52,810 bases of DNA from Gemmatimonadota bacterium (GTDB lineage Bacteria; Gemmatimonadota; Gemmatimonadetes; Gemmatimonadales; Gemmatimonadaceae), in contig PLCA01000007.1 in NCBI GenBank assembly GCA_003134685.1, positions 118,175-170,984 of the forward strand, in the 5' to 3' direction. Shown one piece after another: positions 18,318 to 28,432 of the stretch. The first letter of the stretch is position 1; each line of letters begins with the position of its first letter. A program made the translations under genes and the position numbers. The notes below the pieces were generated by a model. The model searched no databases, had not been told where the DNA came from, and worked only from the letters and a program-made list of their open reading frames with translations.

Positions 18318-19037
18318 ATGAAACCAGTAGACGTTCTCGCCATCGCCGCCCACCCCGACGATGTCGAGCTGATTTGCGGAGGCACGCTCATTCGGGCCCA
18401 CATGCTCGGGAGATCTACCGGAATTCTCGATCTCGCGGCGGGCGAGATGGCCAGCAGAGGAACGCCGGAGCTTCGCGCGAAAGAGGCGGCGAAAGCAGCG
18501 AAGGTGATGGGCGTCAGCGTGCGCGAGAATCTTGGGCTTCCTGATGGCGGAATCCAAAACACCCCGGAAACGAGAGCGAAGCTGGCTGTCGCGATCAGGC
18601 GCATTCAGCCAAGGATCGTGATCACCCACTCCCAGCACGGACGACATCCGGATCATCCGATCGTCGCCCAGCTCGTGCGAGACGCGTGCTTCGTCGCCGG
18701 CCTGAAAAAGGTCGAGCCCAAAGTCGCGCCTCACCGCCCGCTCAAGGTTCTTCACGCTCTCTCGTTCCGCGAAGACAACCAGAAGCCGACCTTCGTCGTC
18801 GACATCAGTGAGGCGTTCGAGAAGAAGCTCGAAGCAATCGGATGCTATGAGTCGCAGTTCGGTGAAGCGGTTCAGGCGGGAGAGGTTTACCCGAACGGGG
18901 AGCCACTCCACGATCTGATTCGCCACCACGCCGCGCACTACGGGTCGCTGATTCGCTGCCGCTACGGCGAGCCGTTCTACACAACTGAGACGATGCGGGT
19001 GGAGGACGTGGCGTCGCTCGAGGTCGCGACGTTTTGA
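18318..19037 (+). CDS. bshB1: PIG-L deacetylase, bacillithiol biosynthesis BshB1 type
   Basis: 239 aa. Zinc motif AHPDDVE (His12, Asp15) and HGRHPDH (His110, His113) are the LmbE/PIG-L metal site. Further blocks typical of BshB1 are LDLAAGEMASRGTPELRAKEA, LGLPDGGIQN and the C-terminal YGEPFYTTE. The enzyme removes the acetyl group from GlcNAc-malate in bacillithiol synthesis. The glycosyltransferase (BshA) and ligase (BshC) are not in this window. Its stop overlaps the next start as TTGA. The subfamily call is by motif; a mycothiol-type or other PIG-L activity is less likely. Confidence 0.85.
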   Translation: MKPVDVLAIAAHPDDVELICGGTLIRAHMLGRSTGILDLAAGEMASRGTPELRAKEAAKAAKVMGVSVRENLGLPDGGIQNTPETRAKLAVAIRRIQPRIVITHSQHGRHPDHPIVAQLVRDACFVAGLKKVEPKVAPHRPLKVLHALSFREDNQKPTFVVDISEAFEKKLEAIGCYESQFGEAVQAGEVYPNGEPLHDLIRHHAAHYGSLIRCRYGEPFYTTETMRVEDVASLEVATF

Positions 19038-19819
19038 CCGGCAAGGGAGGCAAGCGCCCTTCGGCTCCGGTCCCGAAGAAATCCGAGGACGAGGTCACTT
19101 ATCCGTCCTATCTCGCGCTCGAAGAGCTTTTACTGCTACAGCGTCCCCGCTCCACGCCCGAGCACCCCGACGAGCTGCTTTTCATCATCGTCCACCAGGC
19201 GAGCGAGCTCTGGTTCAAGCTTATTCTCCACGAGCTCAACGCGCTCATTGCGCTGATCGAAGCCAGGGACACGCTTGGCGCCCTCACTTCAGTGCGGCGA
19301 GTGAACGCGCTCGTGCGTATCGTTACCGGCCAGCTCTCAGCGCTCGAGACGCTCCCGCCGCAGCGGTTCGCCCAATTCCGCGGCTATCTTGGCACATCCA
19401 GCGGCTCGCAGAGCGTGCAGTTCCGCGCGATCGAAGCGATGTCCGGAATGCGCGACGCACATTTTCTGCAGGTCCTCAAGCAGCACGGTGAGATTGCGCC
19501 TTTGGTCAAAAAAGCGCTCGCCAGGCCGACGCTCCAGCAGCTGTACGACGATCTGCTCGATGCAGAGGGCGTGACGCTCGAGCAGGTCTACTCCGAGCAA
19601 AACCAGAAGCCGCTGCAAATGCTGGCGGAGGGGCTCCTGGAATACGAGCAGGGCTTCGCCATGTGGCGATTCCTGCATGTTCAGCTGGTCGAGCGGATCA
19701 TCGGCCCGTTGACCTCCGGCACCGGGGGCACGCTCGGCTCGAAATATCTTCAGCAGACGATAAATCAGCGCTTTTTCCCGAAACTGTGGGCAGTGAGGAG
19801 CAAATTCTTCAAGGGTTGA
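19034..19819 (+). CDS. Tryptophan 2,3-dioxygenase
   Basis: 261 aa, TTG start overlapping the bshB1 stop (TTGA). TDO hallmarks: YPSYLALEELL, the heme/substrate helix LLFIIVHQASELWFKLILHEL, FRGYLGTSSGSQSVQFR and SGTGGTLGSKYLQ near the C terminus. The cytoplasmic heme enzyme opens the indole ring of tryptophan to N-formylkynurenine. No other kynurenine-pathway gene adjoins it, so the operon partners are not metabolically obvious. Family membership is clear. Confidence 0.9.
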   Translation: MTGKGGKRPSAPVPKKSEDEVTYPSYLALEELLLLQRPRSTPEHPDELLFIIVHQASELWFKLILHELNALIALIEARDTLGALTSVRRVNALVRIVTGQLSALETLPPQRFAQFRGYLGTSSGSQSVQFRAIEAMSGMRDAHFLQVLKQHGEIAPLVKKALARPTLQQLYDDLLDAEGVTLEQVYSEQNQKPLQMLAEGLLEYEQGFAMWRFLHVQLVERIIGPLTSGTGGTLGSKYLQQTINQRFFPKLWAVRSKFFKG

Positions 19820-19833
19820 GCTAAATTTTAGCC

Positions 19834-20997
19834 ATGCCGATTGACCCGATTTATCTCGACCACGCCGCCACGACGCCGGTGCGAGAAGAGGTCTTCGAGG
19901 CAATGAAGCCGTTTTTCGGCCCACGCTTCGGAAACCCTTCCAGCACGCATCGATGGGGGCGCGAAGCGCGCGCGGCGCTGGACGAGGCTCGGGAACGAGT
20001 GGGCCGATGTCTAGGCGCGCGTGCGGACGAGATCTGCTTCACCTCGGGCGGTACTGAGGCCGACAACCTCGCCATTCTGGGCGCGTGGCGCGCTCTCAAG
20101 GCAAAGGGCCGTACCGCCGTGGTTACGACGCCAATCGAGCACAAAGCGATTCTGGGCGCGGTGCATCAGGCGGCGCACGAAGGGGCCGAGGAGCGTTTCC
20201 TGGGCATGACGCCCGACGGCGTGATAGATCCGGCGTCATTCGACGAGCTGGTCGACGAGAAGGTCGCCGTCTGCTCGATGATGTGGGTGAACAACGAAAT
20301 CGGCTCTATTCAGGCGGTGCCGGAGCTCTCCGCAAAGGCCAAGGGCCGCGGCGCGATGGTCCACACCGACGCTGTTCAGGCGTTCGGGAAGGTCACGATC
20401 GACGCCCAGACGCAGCAGTTCGACTTTCTTACGATCTCGGGCCACAAGTTCGGCGCGCCCAAGGGAATTGGCGCGCTCTTCATCCGCCGGGGGACGCACA
20501 TCGAGCCGCTGATGCACGGCGGAACCCAGGATCGCGGGCGAAGACCGGGGACCGAGAATGTCGCCGCAGCCGTGGGTTTGGCGCGCGCCGCCGAGCTCAC
20601 GCTCGCGGAGGGCGAGGCGCATTGCGCGCGGATTCGGAAGCTGCGTGACAAGCTCGAGGCCGGAATCCTGGCGAAAATCCCCGACGCGGTAATCCACGGC
20701 CGCGGAGCGGCGCGGGCCCCGCACATCGTCAATATCTCGGTGCCCGGGACGGACAGCGAATCGCTCCTCATGGCGCTCGATCTCCGCGGCATCGCCGCAT
20801 CAGGTGGCTCGGCCTGCCAGAGCGGAAGCATCGATCCGTCGCATGTCCTGACGGCGCTCGGCGTCCGTCCGGATCTCGCCAGTGCTGCAATCCGTATGAG
20901 CCTCGGCGTTCTGACGACGGATCAAAGCATCGACCGCGTCATCGAAATCTTCCCCGCGCTCGTCGCCAAGGCGAGACAGCTCGCGGTCGCGGAATAA
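19834..20997 (+). CDS. Cysteine desulfurase (NifS/IscS family)
   Basis: 387 aa. N-terminal YLDHAATTPV and FGNPSSTHRWGREAR, PLP lysine in SGHKFGAPKG (Lys205), and catalytic cysteine in ASGGSACQSGS (Cys328). It takes sulfur from cysteine as a persulfide. mnmA follows with only 2 nt between, so the most direct job is supplying sulfur for tRNA 2-thiouridine, as seen in genomes where a dedicated desulfurase is paired with mnmA. It could also serve Fe-S cluster assembly. Confidence 0.93.
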   Translation: MPIDPIYLDHAATTPVREEVFEAMKPFFGPRFGNPSSTHRWGREARAALDEARERVGRCLGARADEICFTSGGTEADNLAILGAWRALKAKGRTAVVTTPIEHKAILGAVHQAAHEGAEERFLGMTPDGVIDPASFDELVDEKVAVCSMMWVNNEIGSIQAVPELSAKAKGRGAMVHTDAVQAFGKVTIDAQTQQFDFLTISGHKFGAPKGIGALFIRRGTHIEPLMHGGTQDRGRRPGTENVAAAVGLARAAELTLAEGEAHCARIRKLRDKLEAGILAKIPDAVIHGRGAARAPHIVNISVPGTDSESLLMALDLRGIAASGGSACQSGSIDPSHVLTALGVRPDLASAAIRMSLGVLTTDQSIDRVIEIFPALVAKARQLAVAE

Positions 20998-20999
20998 CG

Positions 21000-22103
21000 A
21001 TGTCGCGCGAGCGGGTGCTGGTCGCTATGTCCGGCGGCGTGGACTCCTCGGTCGCCGCGGCGCTGCTCGTCGAGCAGGGCTACGACGTCGTTGGCGCGAC
21101 CATGAAACTATTCTGTCACGGTGAAGATGTCCCTGACCGCCCGTGTTGTTCGCTTGACTCCGTGAACGACGCAAGGCGAGTCTGCGAGCAGCTGGGGATT
21201 CCGCACTACGTGCTCAATCTCGAAAGCCGCTTCGGACACGACGTGGTCGACAACTTCGTCGAAGAGTACGCCCGCGGCCGTACCCCGATTCCATGCGTCC
21301 GCTGCAACACGTTCACGAAGTTCCGCGACTTCTTGAAGAAGGCAAATGCAATTGACGCCCAATGGATCGCGACGGGACACTACGCGCGCGTGGTCGATGG
21401 CGAGCTTCGTCGGGGATTGGACGAGAACAAGGACCAGACTTATTTCCTCTGGGGAATCGACTGCGAGGTGTTGTCGCGCATGATGCTGCCCGTCGGCGGC
21501 CTCGACAAGGCGCAGACGCGCGCCCGCGCGCACGCGATGGGTCTCGAGGTGATCGCGGAGAAGCCGGAGAGCCAGGAGATCTGCTTCGTGCCGGACGGCG
21601 ACTACACCCGGATTCTGGAGCAGCGGCTGCCGGCGGACGCGCCCGCGCTTTCGCGCGGTCCGATTATCAACTCGAGTGGCGCGATCGTGGGCGAGCACAA
21701 CGGCTTCGCGCGCTACACCATCGGTCAGCGGCGCGGAGTTCCCGGCGGATTCGCGCATCCGATGTACGTGATCGCGATTCGACCCGAGCAGCGCGCTGTC
21801 GTCATTGGCACCCGCGACGAGCTACTTGGTAGTGGCATCATAGCTCGCGAAGTGAATTGGCTCACCGATGCGCCCAGTATCGGCGACCAGGTGAGCGTTC
21901 GCATCCGGCACCGCGCACCACTCGCCCGCGCGGAGATCGTTCGTCTCAATGGACAAGAAATCGAGCTCGCACTCGACGAGCCTGTGTCAGCCATAACGCC
22001 GGGACAGTCCGCTGTGTTCTACGACGGTGAGCGCGTTCTTGGCGGCGGATTCATCGAGGCCTCGCGTAGTCTGCGTTCCGCACTACCTGTCTTGGCAGCG
22101 TGA
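21000..22103 (+). CDS. mnmA: tRNA-specific 2-thiouridylase MnmA
   Basis: 367 aa, normal length. PP-loop AMSGGVDSSVAAALL (9-23), catalytic Cys102 in PCVRCNTFTKF and Cys195 in SQEICFVPDG. C-terminal tRNA-binding barrel with RYTIGQRRGVPGG and a last strand before GQSAVFYDGERVLGGGFI. A further cluster CHGEDVPDRPCC near residue 39-50 is the zinc-like insertion found in many non-proteobacterial MnmA proteins. It makes s2U34 in Lys, Glu and Gln tRNAs. It directly follows the desulfurase that probably feeds it. Confidence 0.95.
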   Translation: MSRERVLVAMSGGVDSSVAAALLVEQGYDVVGATMKLFCHGEDVPDRPCCSLDSVNDARRVCEQLGIPHYVLNLESRFGHDVVDNFVEEYARGRTPIPCVRCNTFTKFRDFLKKANAIDAQWIATGHYARVVDGELRRGLDENKDQTYFLWGIDCEVLSRMMLPVGGLDKAQTRARAHAMGLEVIAEKPESQEICFVPDGDYTRILEQRLPADAPALSRGPIINSSGAIVGEHNGFARYTIGQRRGVPGGFAHPMYVIAIRPEQRAVVIGTRDELLGSGIIAREVNWLTDAPSIGDQVSVRIRHRAPLARAEIVRLNGQEIELALDEPVSAITPGQSAVFYDGERVLGGGFIEASRSLRSALPVLAA

Positions 22104-22193
22104 TTCAACGCGCACGCCGAGAAGTTGCAGGCGAGCTGCAGGGAACATTATTCGATGTGACTGAAGAGCATACCTAACGAGAGGAGCCGTCTC

Positions 22194-23744
22194 ATGTCTG
22201 CACGCGAACTGTGGTCACACCCGAAGCTCGCGATAGCGATCGTCGGCGCCCTTCTAGTAATGGGTTGCAACCCCCCGGCTCCCGCCCCCCCGCCGGGGCC
22301 TCAGGCCGGCGCCCTCCCGCCGCGAATCATTCCTTTGCCAGCGTCACTCTCACTCGCGGGTGGCGCTCCGTTCAAGATCGCCAAAGAGACGCGGGTCACG
22401 CTCGTCGGAGCCAATCCGGAGGTGGCCGCGATCGGAGAAACACTCGCTGCCCTGCTTCGCCGCGCTACCGACTTCCCGATCCCGGTGTCAGCGTCTTCGG
22501 ACGGGAGCGGCTCCGGAAGCGTCGAGCTGCGTTTTGGCAGCGACCTCGCTTCGCTCGGCGAAGATGGTTACAGGTTGACGGTGACCTCCGACTCGGTGCG
22601 GCTCGTGGCCGGCACACCGGCTGGGCTGTTTCGCGGCATACAGACGATCAGACAACTTCTGCCCGCCGACATCGAATCAGAGATCGGGGTGGAGCGCGGC
22701 GACTGGGCTATGCCGGCGCTTACCATAGTAGACCGGCCCCGCTTTGCCTGGCGCGGCTCGATGCTCGATCCCGCACGCCACTTCCTCACCGTCAAGGAAG
22801 TCGAGCAGTACATCGACTTGATGGCCCTCTACAAGCTCAATGTTCTTCACCTGCACCTCTCCGACGATCAGGGCTGGAGAATCCAGATCAACTCACGTCC
22901 GAAGCTTACTGCCGTTGGGTCGCTTTCACAGATTGGAGGCGGACCAGGTGGGTTCTACACCCAGCAGGATTACCAGGAAATAGTTCGGTACGCGCAGGCG
23001 CGCTATATCACGATCGTTCCGGAGATAGAAATGCCGGGGCACAGCCGCGCGGCCACGACGGCGTACCCGGAGGTTGCGTGCACCAGCACTTTTTGCGTCG
23101 ACAAGGAAGACACCTACGCCCTCCTGGACGACGTGGTGCGGGAGATCAGTGCGCTGACACCCGGCACATACATTCATATCGGCGGCGACGAAGTGGAGGG
23201 GCTCACTCCCGAACAGTACGCGCGCTTCGTAGAGCGTGCGCAGACGATCGTCAACAAGTACGGGAAGCTGATGATCGGGTGGGAGGAGATCGCGAAGGCG
23301 CATATCAAGCCGACGACCATAGTGCAGCAATGGAAGAGCGATTCGGTAACCGCCGCGCTCCAGTACGGCTCGAAAATAATCCTTTCGCCGTCGGACAAAG
23401 CGTACCTCGACATGAAATACACCGCGACGACCGAGCTCGGACTCACCTGGGCCGCCTTGATCGAGGTGAACACTGCTTACAATTGGGATCCGGCGGTCTA
23501 CATGCCGGGTGTCACGGAACAAAACGTTGTCGGGATCGAAGCTCCGATTTGGGGGGAAACAGTGCGGAACATTACCGCCGTAGAGTTTCAGGCGATGCCA
23601 CGTCTCGCGGCGTTAGCCGAGGTGGGGTGGACACCGCAGATCTCGCGCGAGTGGCAGGGGTTCCGCTCGAGGCTCGCTGCCCAGGCTCCGCGCTGGCACT
23701 ACCTCGGCGTCAATTACTATCGGTCACCGCTAATTCCGTGGTGA
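22194..23744 (+). CDS. GH20 beta-N-acetylhexosaminidase lipoprotein (copy 1)
   Basis: 516 aa. Lipoprotein signal with lipobox VMGC (Cys25), then a Pro-rich spacer. An N-terminal GH20b domain (about 45-185) precedes the TIM barrel starting at RFAWRGSMLDPARHF. Active-site residues are Asp332-Glu333 in HIGGDEV, and [12 protein letters not shown] plus IVPEIEMPGH line the pocket. It removes terminal N-acetylhexosamine from chitin, peptidoglycan or glycan fragments, probably at the periplasmic face of a membrane. GAGAGG lies about 8 nt upstream of the ATG. A second copy follows 398 bp downstream. Confidence 0.93.
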   Translation: MSARELWSHPKLAIAIVGALLVMGCNPPAPAPPPGPQAGALPPRIIPLPASLSLAGGAPFKIAKETRVTLVGANPEVAAIGETLAALLRRATDFPIPVSASSDGSGSGSVELRFGSDLASLGEDGYRLTVTSDSVRLVAGTPAGLFRGIQTIRQLLPADIESEIGVERGDWAMPALTIVDRPRFAWRGSMLDPARHFLTVKEVEQYIDLMALYKLNVLHLHLSDDQGWRIQINSRPKLTAVGSLSQIGGGPGGFYTQQDYQEIVRYAQARYITIVPEIEMPGHSRAATTAYPEVACTSTFCVDKEDTYALLDDVVREISALTPGTYIHIGGDEVEGLTPEQYARFVERAQTIVNKYGKLMIGWEEIAKAHIKPTTIVQQWKSDSVTAALQYGSKIILSPSDKAYLDMKYTATTELGLTWAALIEVNTAYNWDPAVYMPGVTEQNVVGIEAPIWGETVRNITAVEFQAMPRLAALAEVGWTPQISREWQGFRSRLAAQAPRWHYLGVNYYRSPLIPW

Positions 23745-23768
23745 AGCTGCGGCGCACGCGAATTCCGC

Positions 23769-24053
23769 ATGAGCGGTCCAACCGCGGATGATTTGACGCG
23801 GAGCACGCGACTCTGGGCGCTGAATCCAGTTACGATGGGAGCTTTGCAGCAGGCACTGCCCAACGGACTCCTGGCCTACGACCCCGCCGGACGCGCGTGG
23901 TTCGAGGATCCGATCCTGTACTGCGAGGGAAATCTCCTTCTGGGCGTCCTTTCGCACGAAGCATTCGCCGTTCTGCGAATGTCGGTTCTTGAATCGGTGA
24001 GACTATCGGCAGCCGGATTCCTTAGTCACGATTCATTGCCGCGAGTGGGGTGA
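23769..24053 (+). CDS. Small hypothetical protein between the GH20 genes
   Basis: 94 aa, same strand and spacing as its neighbours, with codon use broadly like them (mostly G or C at third positions). The sequence is not low-complexity and contains a plausible amphipathic stretch EGNLLLGVLSHEAFAVLRMS. I recognise no family and see no signal peptide or strong Shine-Dalgarno. It may be a real small protein or an unconstrained open frame in a 398-bp gap. Confidence 0.4.
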   Translation: MSGPTADDLTRSTRLWALNPVTMGALQQALPNGLLAYDPAGRAWFEDPILYCEGNLLLGVLSHEAFAVLRMSVLESVRLSAAGFLSHDSLPRVG

Positions 24054-24142
24054 CCGCCCCAAGTTTGTAACGTCGCAGTCGCCTGGAAATCCTCAGAGAC
24101 AGGCGCTGCGTAACCGGCTGGCAAACCAACGGAGGCCCGGCG

Positions 24143-25726
24143 ATGCGGAGACGAGAGGCTCTACGGTGTTCGAGACGCGTTCTTGCCGTTGCAGGATCAA
24201 TTTTCGGCGCCGCGTGTCAGGCGCCCGGTCCGGCGCCCGCCCCCCAACCCGCTAGGGTAACGCCACAACTTGTTCCCGCCCCAGCATCCATGGTCCTCGC
24301 GGGGGGATCCCCGTTTCAGATCATTAGAACCACCGGCATTTTCGTCGACGGCAGCAGTGCCGAAGTGACCGCGATCGGAGAGATGCTGGCGGCGCTGATA
24401 CGCCGGCCCACGGGTTTCCCGGTCGTTGTTTCACCGATCGGTACGCAGTCCGTCGGCTCGATCATTTTGCGCCTGGCGCCGGATCGCACAGCTCTCGGCG
24501 AGGAAGGATACGAGCTCAGGGTGACGAGCGATTCCGTCAGCCTCGTCGCCAACAGGCCGGCGGGTCTGTTCCGCGGCATCCAGACCATAAGGCAGTTGTT
24601 GCCCCCCGACATTGAATCGGAGATGGGGCAGGAGCGTTACGACTGGAGCATTCCCGCGCTCAGCATTGCGGATCAGCCGCGCTTCGCCTACCGCGGCGCC
24701 ATGCTCGACGTCAGCCGCCACTTCTTCACCGTGCGGGAAGTGGAGCAGTACCTCGACGTCCTCGCGCTGTACAAGCTGAACGTGCTGCACTTGCACCTGT
24801 CCGACGATCAGGGATGGCGAATACAGATCGATTCGCGCCCGAAGCTGACCGCGATGGGATCGCTGACGCAGGTCGGCGGCGGACCGGGGGGCTTCTATAC
24901 CAAGCGGGATTACCAGGACATACTGCGCTACGCACAGGCACGCTACATCCTGATCGTGCCGGAGATCGACATGCCGAGCCACATCAACGCCGCCCTCATC
25001 GGCTATCCGGAGCTGGCGTGCAGCGCGCGGCCCCCGGCTCCCTACACGGGAACCGACGTCGGCTGGAGTTCGCTCTGCGTGGACAAAGAGGAGACGTACG
25101 CTTTCGTTGACGACGTGATCCGCGAGCTCAGTGCAATGACTCCGGGCCCCTACTTTCACATCGGTGGCGACGAGGTGAAGACGCTTACGCCCGAGCAATA
25201 CGTGAAGTTCGTCGAGCGCGTTCAAACGATCGTCAACAAATACGGGAAGAAGATGATCGGCTGGGAAGAAATCACTAAGGCGCATCTCAACCCGACCACG
25301 ATCGCACATCAATGGAAGAGCGATTCGGCCACGGCGGCGGTGGCCTACGGCTCCAAGCTGATACTCTCGCCCGCACCAAAGGTGTATCTCGACATGAAGT
25401 ACACACCGGCGACCGAGCTTGGGCAGCACTGGGCAGCGTACGTCGAAGTACGGGACTCCTACGACTGGGATCCGGCGACGTACATGAAGGGAGTCACCGA
25501 GCGGGACATCTTCGGCGTCGAAGCGCCGATGTGGAGCGAGACTCTTCGCAACATCACCGCTGTGGAATACCTGGCAATTCCACGGCTGCCGGCCGTTGCC
25601 GAAGTGGCGTGGACCCCGCAAGCAGTACGGAACTGGGAGAGCTTCCGCACACGTATCGTGACACACCAGAGGCGATGGAACTACCTCGGAATCAACTTCT
25701 ACCGGTCACCACAACTCCCATGGTAG
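24143..25726 (+). CDS. GH20 beta-N-acetylhexosaminidase lipoprotein (copy 2)
   Basis: 527 aa, a clear paralogue of the gene at 22194. Lipobox FGAAC (Cys25), Pro-rich spacer, GH20b domain, then the barrel with [13 protein letters not shown] and catalytic Asp343-Glu344 in HIGGDEV. It differs by an insertion of about 11 residues after YPELACS and by PEIDMPSH in place of PEIEMPGH, so specificity may differ. AACGGAGG precedes the ATG by about 8 nt. Its last codons overlap the DUF1080 start. Confidence 0.93.
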   Translation: MRRREALRCSRRVLAVAGSIFGAACQAPGPAPAPQPARVTPQLVPAPASMVLAGGSPFQIIRTTGIFVDGSSAEVTAIGEMLAALIRRPTGFPVVVSPIGTQSVGSIILRLAPDRTALGEEGYELRVTSDSVSLVANRPAGLFRGIQTIRQLLPPDIESEMGQERYDWSIPALSIADQPRFAYRGAMLDVSRHFFTVREVEQYLDVLALYKLNVLHLHLSDDQGWRIQIDSRPKLTAMGSLTQVGGGPGGFYTKRDYQDILRYAQARYILIVPEIDMPSHINAALIGYPELACSARPPAPYTGTDVGWSSLCVDKEETYAFVDDVIRELSAMTPGPYFHIGGDEVKTLTPEQYVKFVERVQTIVNKYGKKMIGWEEITKAHLNPTTIAHQWKSDSATAAVAYGSKLILSPAPKVYLDMKYTPATELGQHWAAYVEVRDSYDWDPATYMKGVTERDIFGVEAPMWSETLRNITAVEYLAIPRLPAVAEVAWTPQAVRNWESFRTRIVTHQRRWNYLGINFYRSPQLPW

Positions 25727-26457
25727 CACGCCTAACGGTCACGGCATCAATTGTCGTCGTACTCGCCGCTGCGGGAGCGTGGGCGCAGGAGCCGGGGCCA
25801 TTCCCGGCTCCGAAGGCGGAGCCAGCGATCGTCACGCCTGGAAGAACCAGCGCGGATCCGCCGTCCGACGCGATCGTACTGTTCAACGGACGGGATCTCT
25901 CACATTGGCGGAGCAAGGATGGAGGCGCCGCCAAATGGAACGTGAGAGACGGCTACGTCGAGGTCGCCCCCGGCGCGGGTGACATCACCACGACCGACAA
26001 GTTCGGCGACGTGCAGCTTCACATCGAGTGGGCAACGCCGGCGGTGGTCAAAGGGGAGGGACAGGAGCGCGGCAACAGCGGCGTCTTCCTGATGGACAGG
26101 TACGAGGTCCAGGTGCTCGATTCCTACGACAACAAGACTTACTTCCACGGGCAGGCGGGCTCGGTTTACAAGCAGCATGCACCGCTCGTGAACGCGTCGC
26201 GCAAGCCGGGAGAGTGGCAGTCGTACGACATTGTCTTCCACGCGCCCAAGTTCGACGATCAGGGAAAGGTGATCGACCGCGCGCGCGTCACGGTGCTGCA
26301 CAACGGCGTTCTGATTCAGAACAACGTTGAGATCTATGGCCTCACCTACAATGACCGGCCGGCACTATACATCGCGCATTCGGCCGAAGAGCCGCTGCAC
26401 CTTCAGGATCACGGGAATCCTGTGCGATATCGCAATATCTGGATCAGAAAACTGTAG
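25720..26457 (+). CDS. Secreted DUF1080 (3-keto-disaccharide hydrolase-like) protein
   Basis: 245 aa from ATG 25720, which overlaps the GH20 stop by 7 nt. This start gives a clean signal peptide ([22 protein letters not shown]). The upstream frame lies inside the GH20 gene and is not coding. DUF1080 signature elements: [55 protein letters not shown], and a final lectin-like beta strand [18 protein letters not shown]. The fold is a concanavalin-like jelly roll found in secreted glycan-degrading proteins. Its position after two hexosaminidases suggests a glycan role. Confidence 0.88.
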   Translation: MVARLTVTASIVVVLAAAGAWAQEPGPFPAPKAEPAIVTPGRTSADPPSDAIVLFNGRDLSHWRSKDGGAAKWNVRDGYVEVAPGAGDITTTDKFGDVQLHIEWATPAVVKGEGQERGNSGVFLMDRYEVQVLDSYDNKTYFHGQAGSVYKQHAPLVNASRKPGEWQSYDIVFHAPKFDDQGKVIDRARVTVLHNGVLIQNNVEIYGLTYNDRPALYIAHSAEEPLHLQDHGNPVRYRNIWIRKL

Positions 26458-26577
26458 CTAAGCGGCGCTGAGTCCCGACTCGCTGCCGGCTGCGGCGCGC
26501 TCAACCGCGATCTGCAGAGTCGTTGAAGTATGTGTCTCCATCTGGCGCAGCTCGGTCAATCGGCGGAGTCGCGCCGG

Positions 26578-27225
26578 TCAGAACACGACGTGAATATTTA
26601 CGTTCGGAGTCTTGAGCTTCGTGAAGAGCCGCAACCAAAGTGAGAGGTACATCTCCTGGGCGCGCGCGGCGGTGATGTCACCGAGGTCCATGACCTCCTT
26701 CCAGCCGAATCCCGTCTTGAGGAGATCGATCACCACCCCTTTCGCCTTAGCATCATTTCCACAGACGAAAATGGTGTGGACGCCCGGAATCAAGGATGGC
26801 TCGACCATCACGGCTGCGGTCACCGTATTGAGCGCCTTGACCACCTTCGCGGTGGGATATGCGCGCTGAATCTGCTCACCAAGGGAGTCGGTGTTGCAGA
26901 CTGAGTGCGTGGGCGGCATCCCCTTCGAGAAATCCAACGGGTTCGACACGTCGATGAGAACCTTTCCCTGAAGGTTCTGCGCGCCCGCGGCCTTCAGCGC
27001 CTCGAGCGACGCCATGCCCGACGTGCAGTTGAAGACGATCTCGCCATGCGCGGCCGCATCGGCGAAGGTGCCCTCAGATGACTTGGTGCCGGTGATCCTG
27101 GCCCACTCCTTCGCGCTCTCGCCGCCGGCTGCGCGCGAGCCCATGCGCACGTCGTGACCGAGCTTCGCGAGCTTGGTCCCCAACGTCTTGCCGACTACTC
27201 CGGTTCCCAAAATTCCGATTCTCAT
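26578..27225 (-). CDS. NADPH-dependent F420 reductase-like oxidoreductase
   Basis: 215 aa. Rossmann motif GILGTGVVGKTLG at the N terminus, a SR pair after the second strand (RMGSR, typical of NADP binding), VLIDVSNPLDFSKGMPP and VVKALNTVTAAVM. The pattern is that of the F420-dependent NADP reductase/NADP oxidoreductase family (PF03807). Many bacterial members lack F420 and have unknown substrates. It lies 41 bp downstream of dnaJ on the same strand and converges with the DUF1080 gene. Confidence 0.85.
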   Translation of the reverse strand: MRIGILGTGVVGKTLGTKLAKLGHDVRMGSRAAGGESAKEWARITGTKSSEGTFADAAAHGEIVFNCTSGMASLEALKAAGAQNLQGKVLIDVSNPLDFSKGMPPTHSVCNTDSLGEQIQRAYPTAKVVKALNTVTAAVMVEPSLIPGVHTIFVCGNDAKAKGVVIDLLKTGFGWKEVMDLGDITAARAQEMYLSLWLRLFTKLKTPNVNIHVVF

Positions 27226-27266
27226 GAGAATAATATCAACACGGAGTTACACGGGATGCCAGCCGC

Positions 27267-28409
27267 TCAGTACTTGAGCCCGCCCGCCTCTGCGAATTCC
27301 TTCATCATCCGTTCCTGCTCTTCCGAAAGCTTTTCCGGGACGGCGATAGATACTTCGACGATCAGGTCCCCTTTCTTGTCGCCCTTCTGGATTCCCTGCC
27401 CTCGCACGCGGAGTCGTTTCCCCGAGGGAGTTCCCGGCGGAATTTTAATCGCGACTCTTTTTCCGTCGAGCGTCTTCACGCTGATCTTGGTTCCCAATGT
27501 CGCCTGCGCGATGTTGAGCGGCACGGTCGCGATCACATCGAGTCCATCCCGCCGGTAGAACTTGTCAGGAAGAATGTTGAACGTGATGATGAGATCGCCC
27601 GGCGGTCCGTTCTGGGGTCCCTTTCCGCCCTGGCCCTTGAGCCGGATCTTGGAGCCGGTGTCAACTCCAGGCGGGACATTTATCAGCACCTTCCGCTTGA
27701 CGCGCACTTCTCCCGTCCCATGACACGTTGGGCATGGCTCCGTCGGAACCTGCCCGCGGCCGAGGCACACCGGACATGGTCGGTTGACGGCGAAACCGCC
27801 CTGCCCGAAGGAGATGACTCCGCGACCATTGCATTCGGGACAGATCCTGAGCGAGGCGCCAGGTGCTGCACCCGTACCACGACAGGTGCCGCACTCTTCG
27901 CTTACCTCGAGCTCGATCGGAACTTTTCCGCCGCGCGCGGCGGTGCGGAATGGAATGTCGAGCGTCGCCTCGACCGACTCGCCCTTCTCGGGTCCGCGTT
28001 GACGCGTGGTCTGGCGCGTCTCTCCACCGCCGAACATCGAGCTGAAAAGATCGCCTAGACCGCCCAGGCCACCGATGTCGAAGTCCTGGAAGTTGATGGT
28101 CTGGCCGCCACTGGCTCCCCCGTACGAACCGGCGCCGCGCGACGATCTGCCGCCGCCGCCAAAACCTCCGAATCCGTCGAAGGCGCCTAGCCGGCGCATC
28201 TCGTCGTACTGCTTTCGCTTTACGGTATCGCCGAGGACGTTATTCGCCTCCGAGATCTCCTTGAAGCGCTCGGCTGCCTTCGGATCGCTCGCGTTCGCAT
28301 CGGGATGGTTTTTCTTGGCGAGCTTGCGATACGCTTTCTTGATCTCGTCCTGGGAGGCGCTGGAGCTTACGCCGAGGACGGCGTAGAAATCCCTCTTCGT
28401 CGGTGCCAT
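27267..28409 (-). CDS. dnaJ: Chaperone DnaJ
   Basis: 380 aa. J domain with HPD (35-37), Gly/Phe-rich linker ([15 protein letters not shown]), four CxxCxGxG zinc motifs ([32 protein letters not shown]) and the two C-terminal beta domains. It stimulates the DnaK ATPase and delivers clients. grpE lies 23 nt upstream on the same strand; dnaK is not in the window. Confidence 0.96.
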   Translation of the reverse strand: MAPTKRDFYAVLGVSSSASQDEIKKAYRKLAKKNHPDANASDPKAAERFKEISEANNVLGDTVKRKQYDEMRRLGAFDGFGGFGGGGRSSRGAGSYGGASGGQTINFQDFDIGGLGGLGDLFSSMFGGGETRQTTRQRGPEKGESVEATLDIPFRTAARGGKVPIELEVSEECGTCRGTGAAPGASLRICPECNGRGVISFGQGGFAVNRPCPVCLGRGQVPTEPCPTCHGTGEVRVKRKVLINVPPGVDTGSKIRLKGQGGKGPQNGPPGDLIITFNILPDKFYRRDGLDVIATVPLNIAQATLGTKISVKTLDGKRVAIKIPPGTPSGKRLRVRGQGIQKGDKKGDLIVEVSIAVPEKLSEEQERMMKEFAEAGGLKY

Positions 28410-28432
28410 GGGCGGTCAGCGCGGGAGCGCGG

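Noticed and set aside
24431-25666. 411-codon minus-strand frame across the second GH20 gene
   Set aside because: The plus strand encodes an intact GH20 enzyme; the antisense product has no recognisable motif and biased composition.
25312-25719. Longer start for the DUF1080 protein
   Set aside because: That part of the frame lies inside the GH20 gene, is compositionally a shadow, and would place the signal peptide internally.
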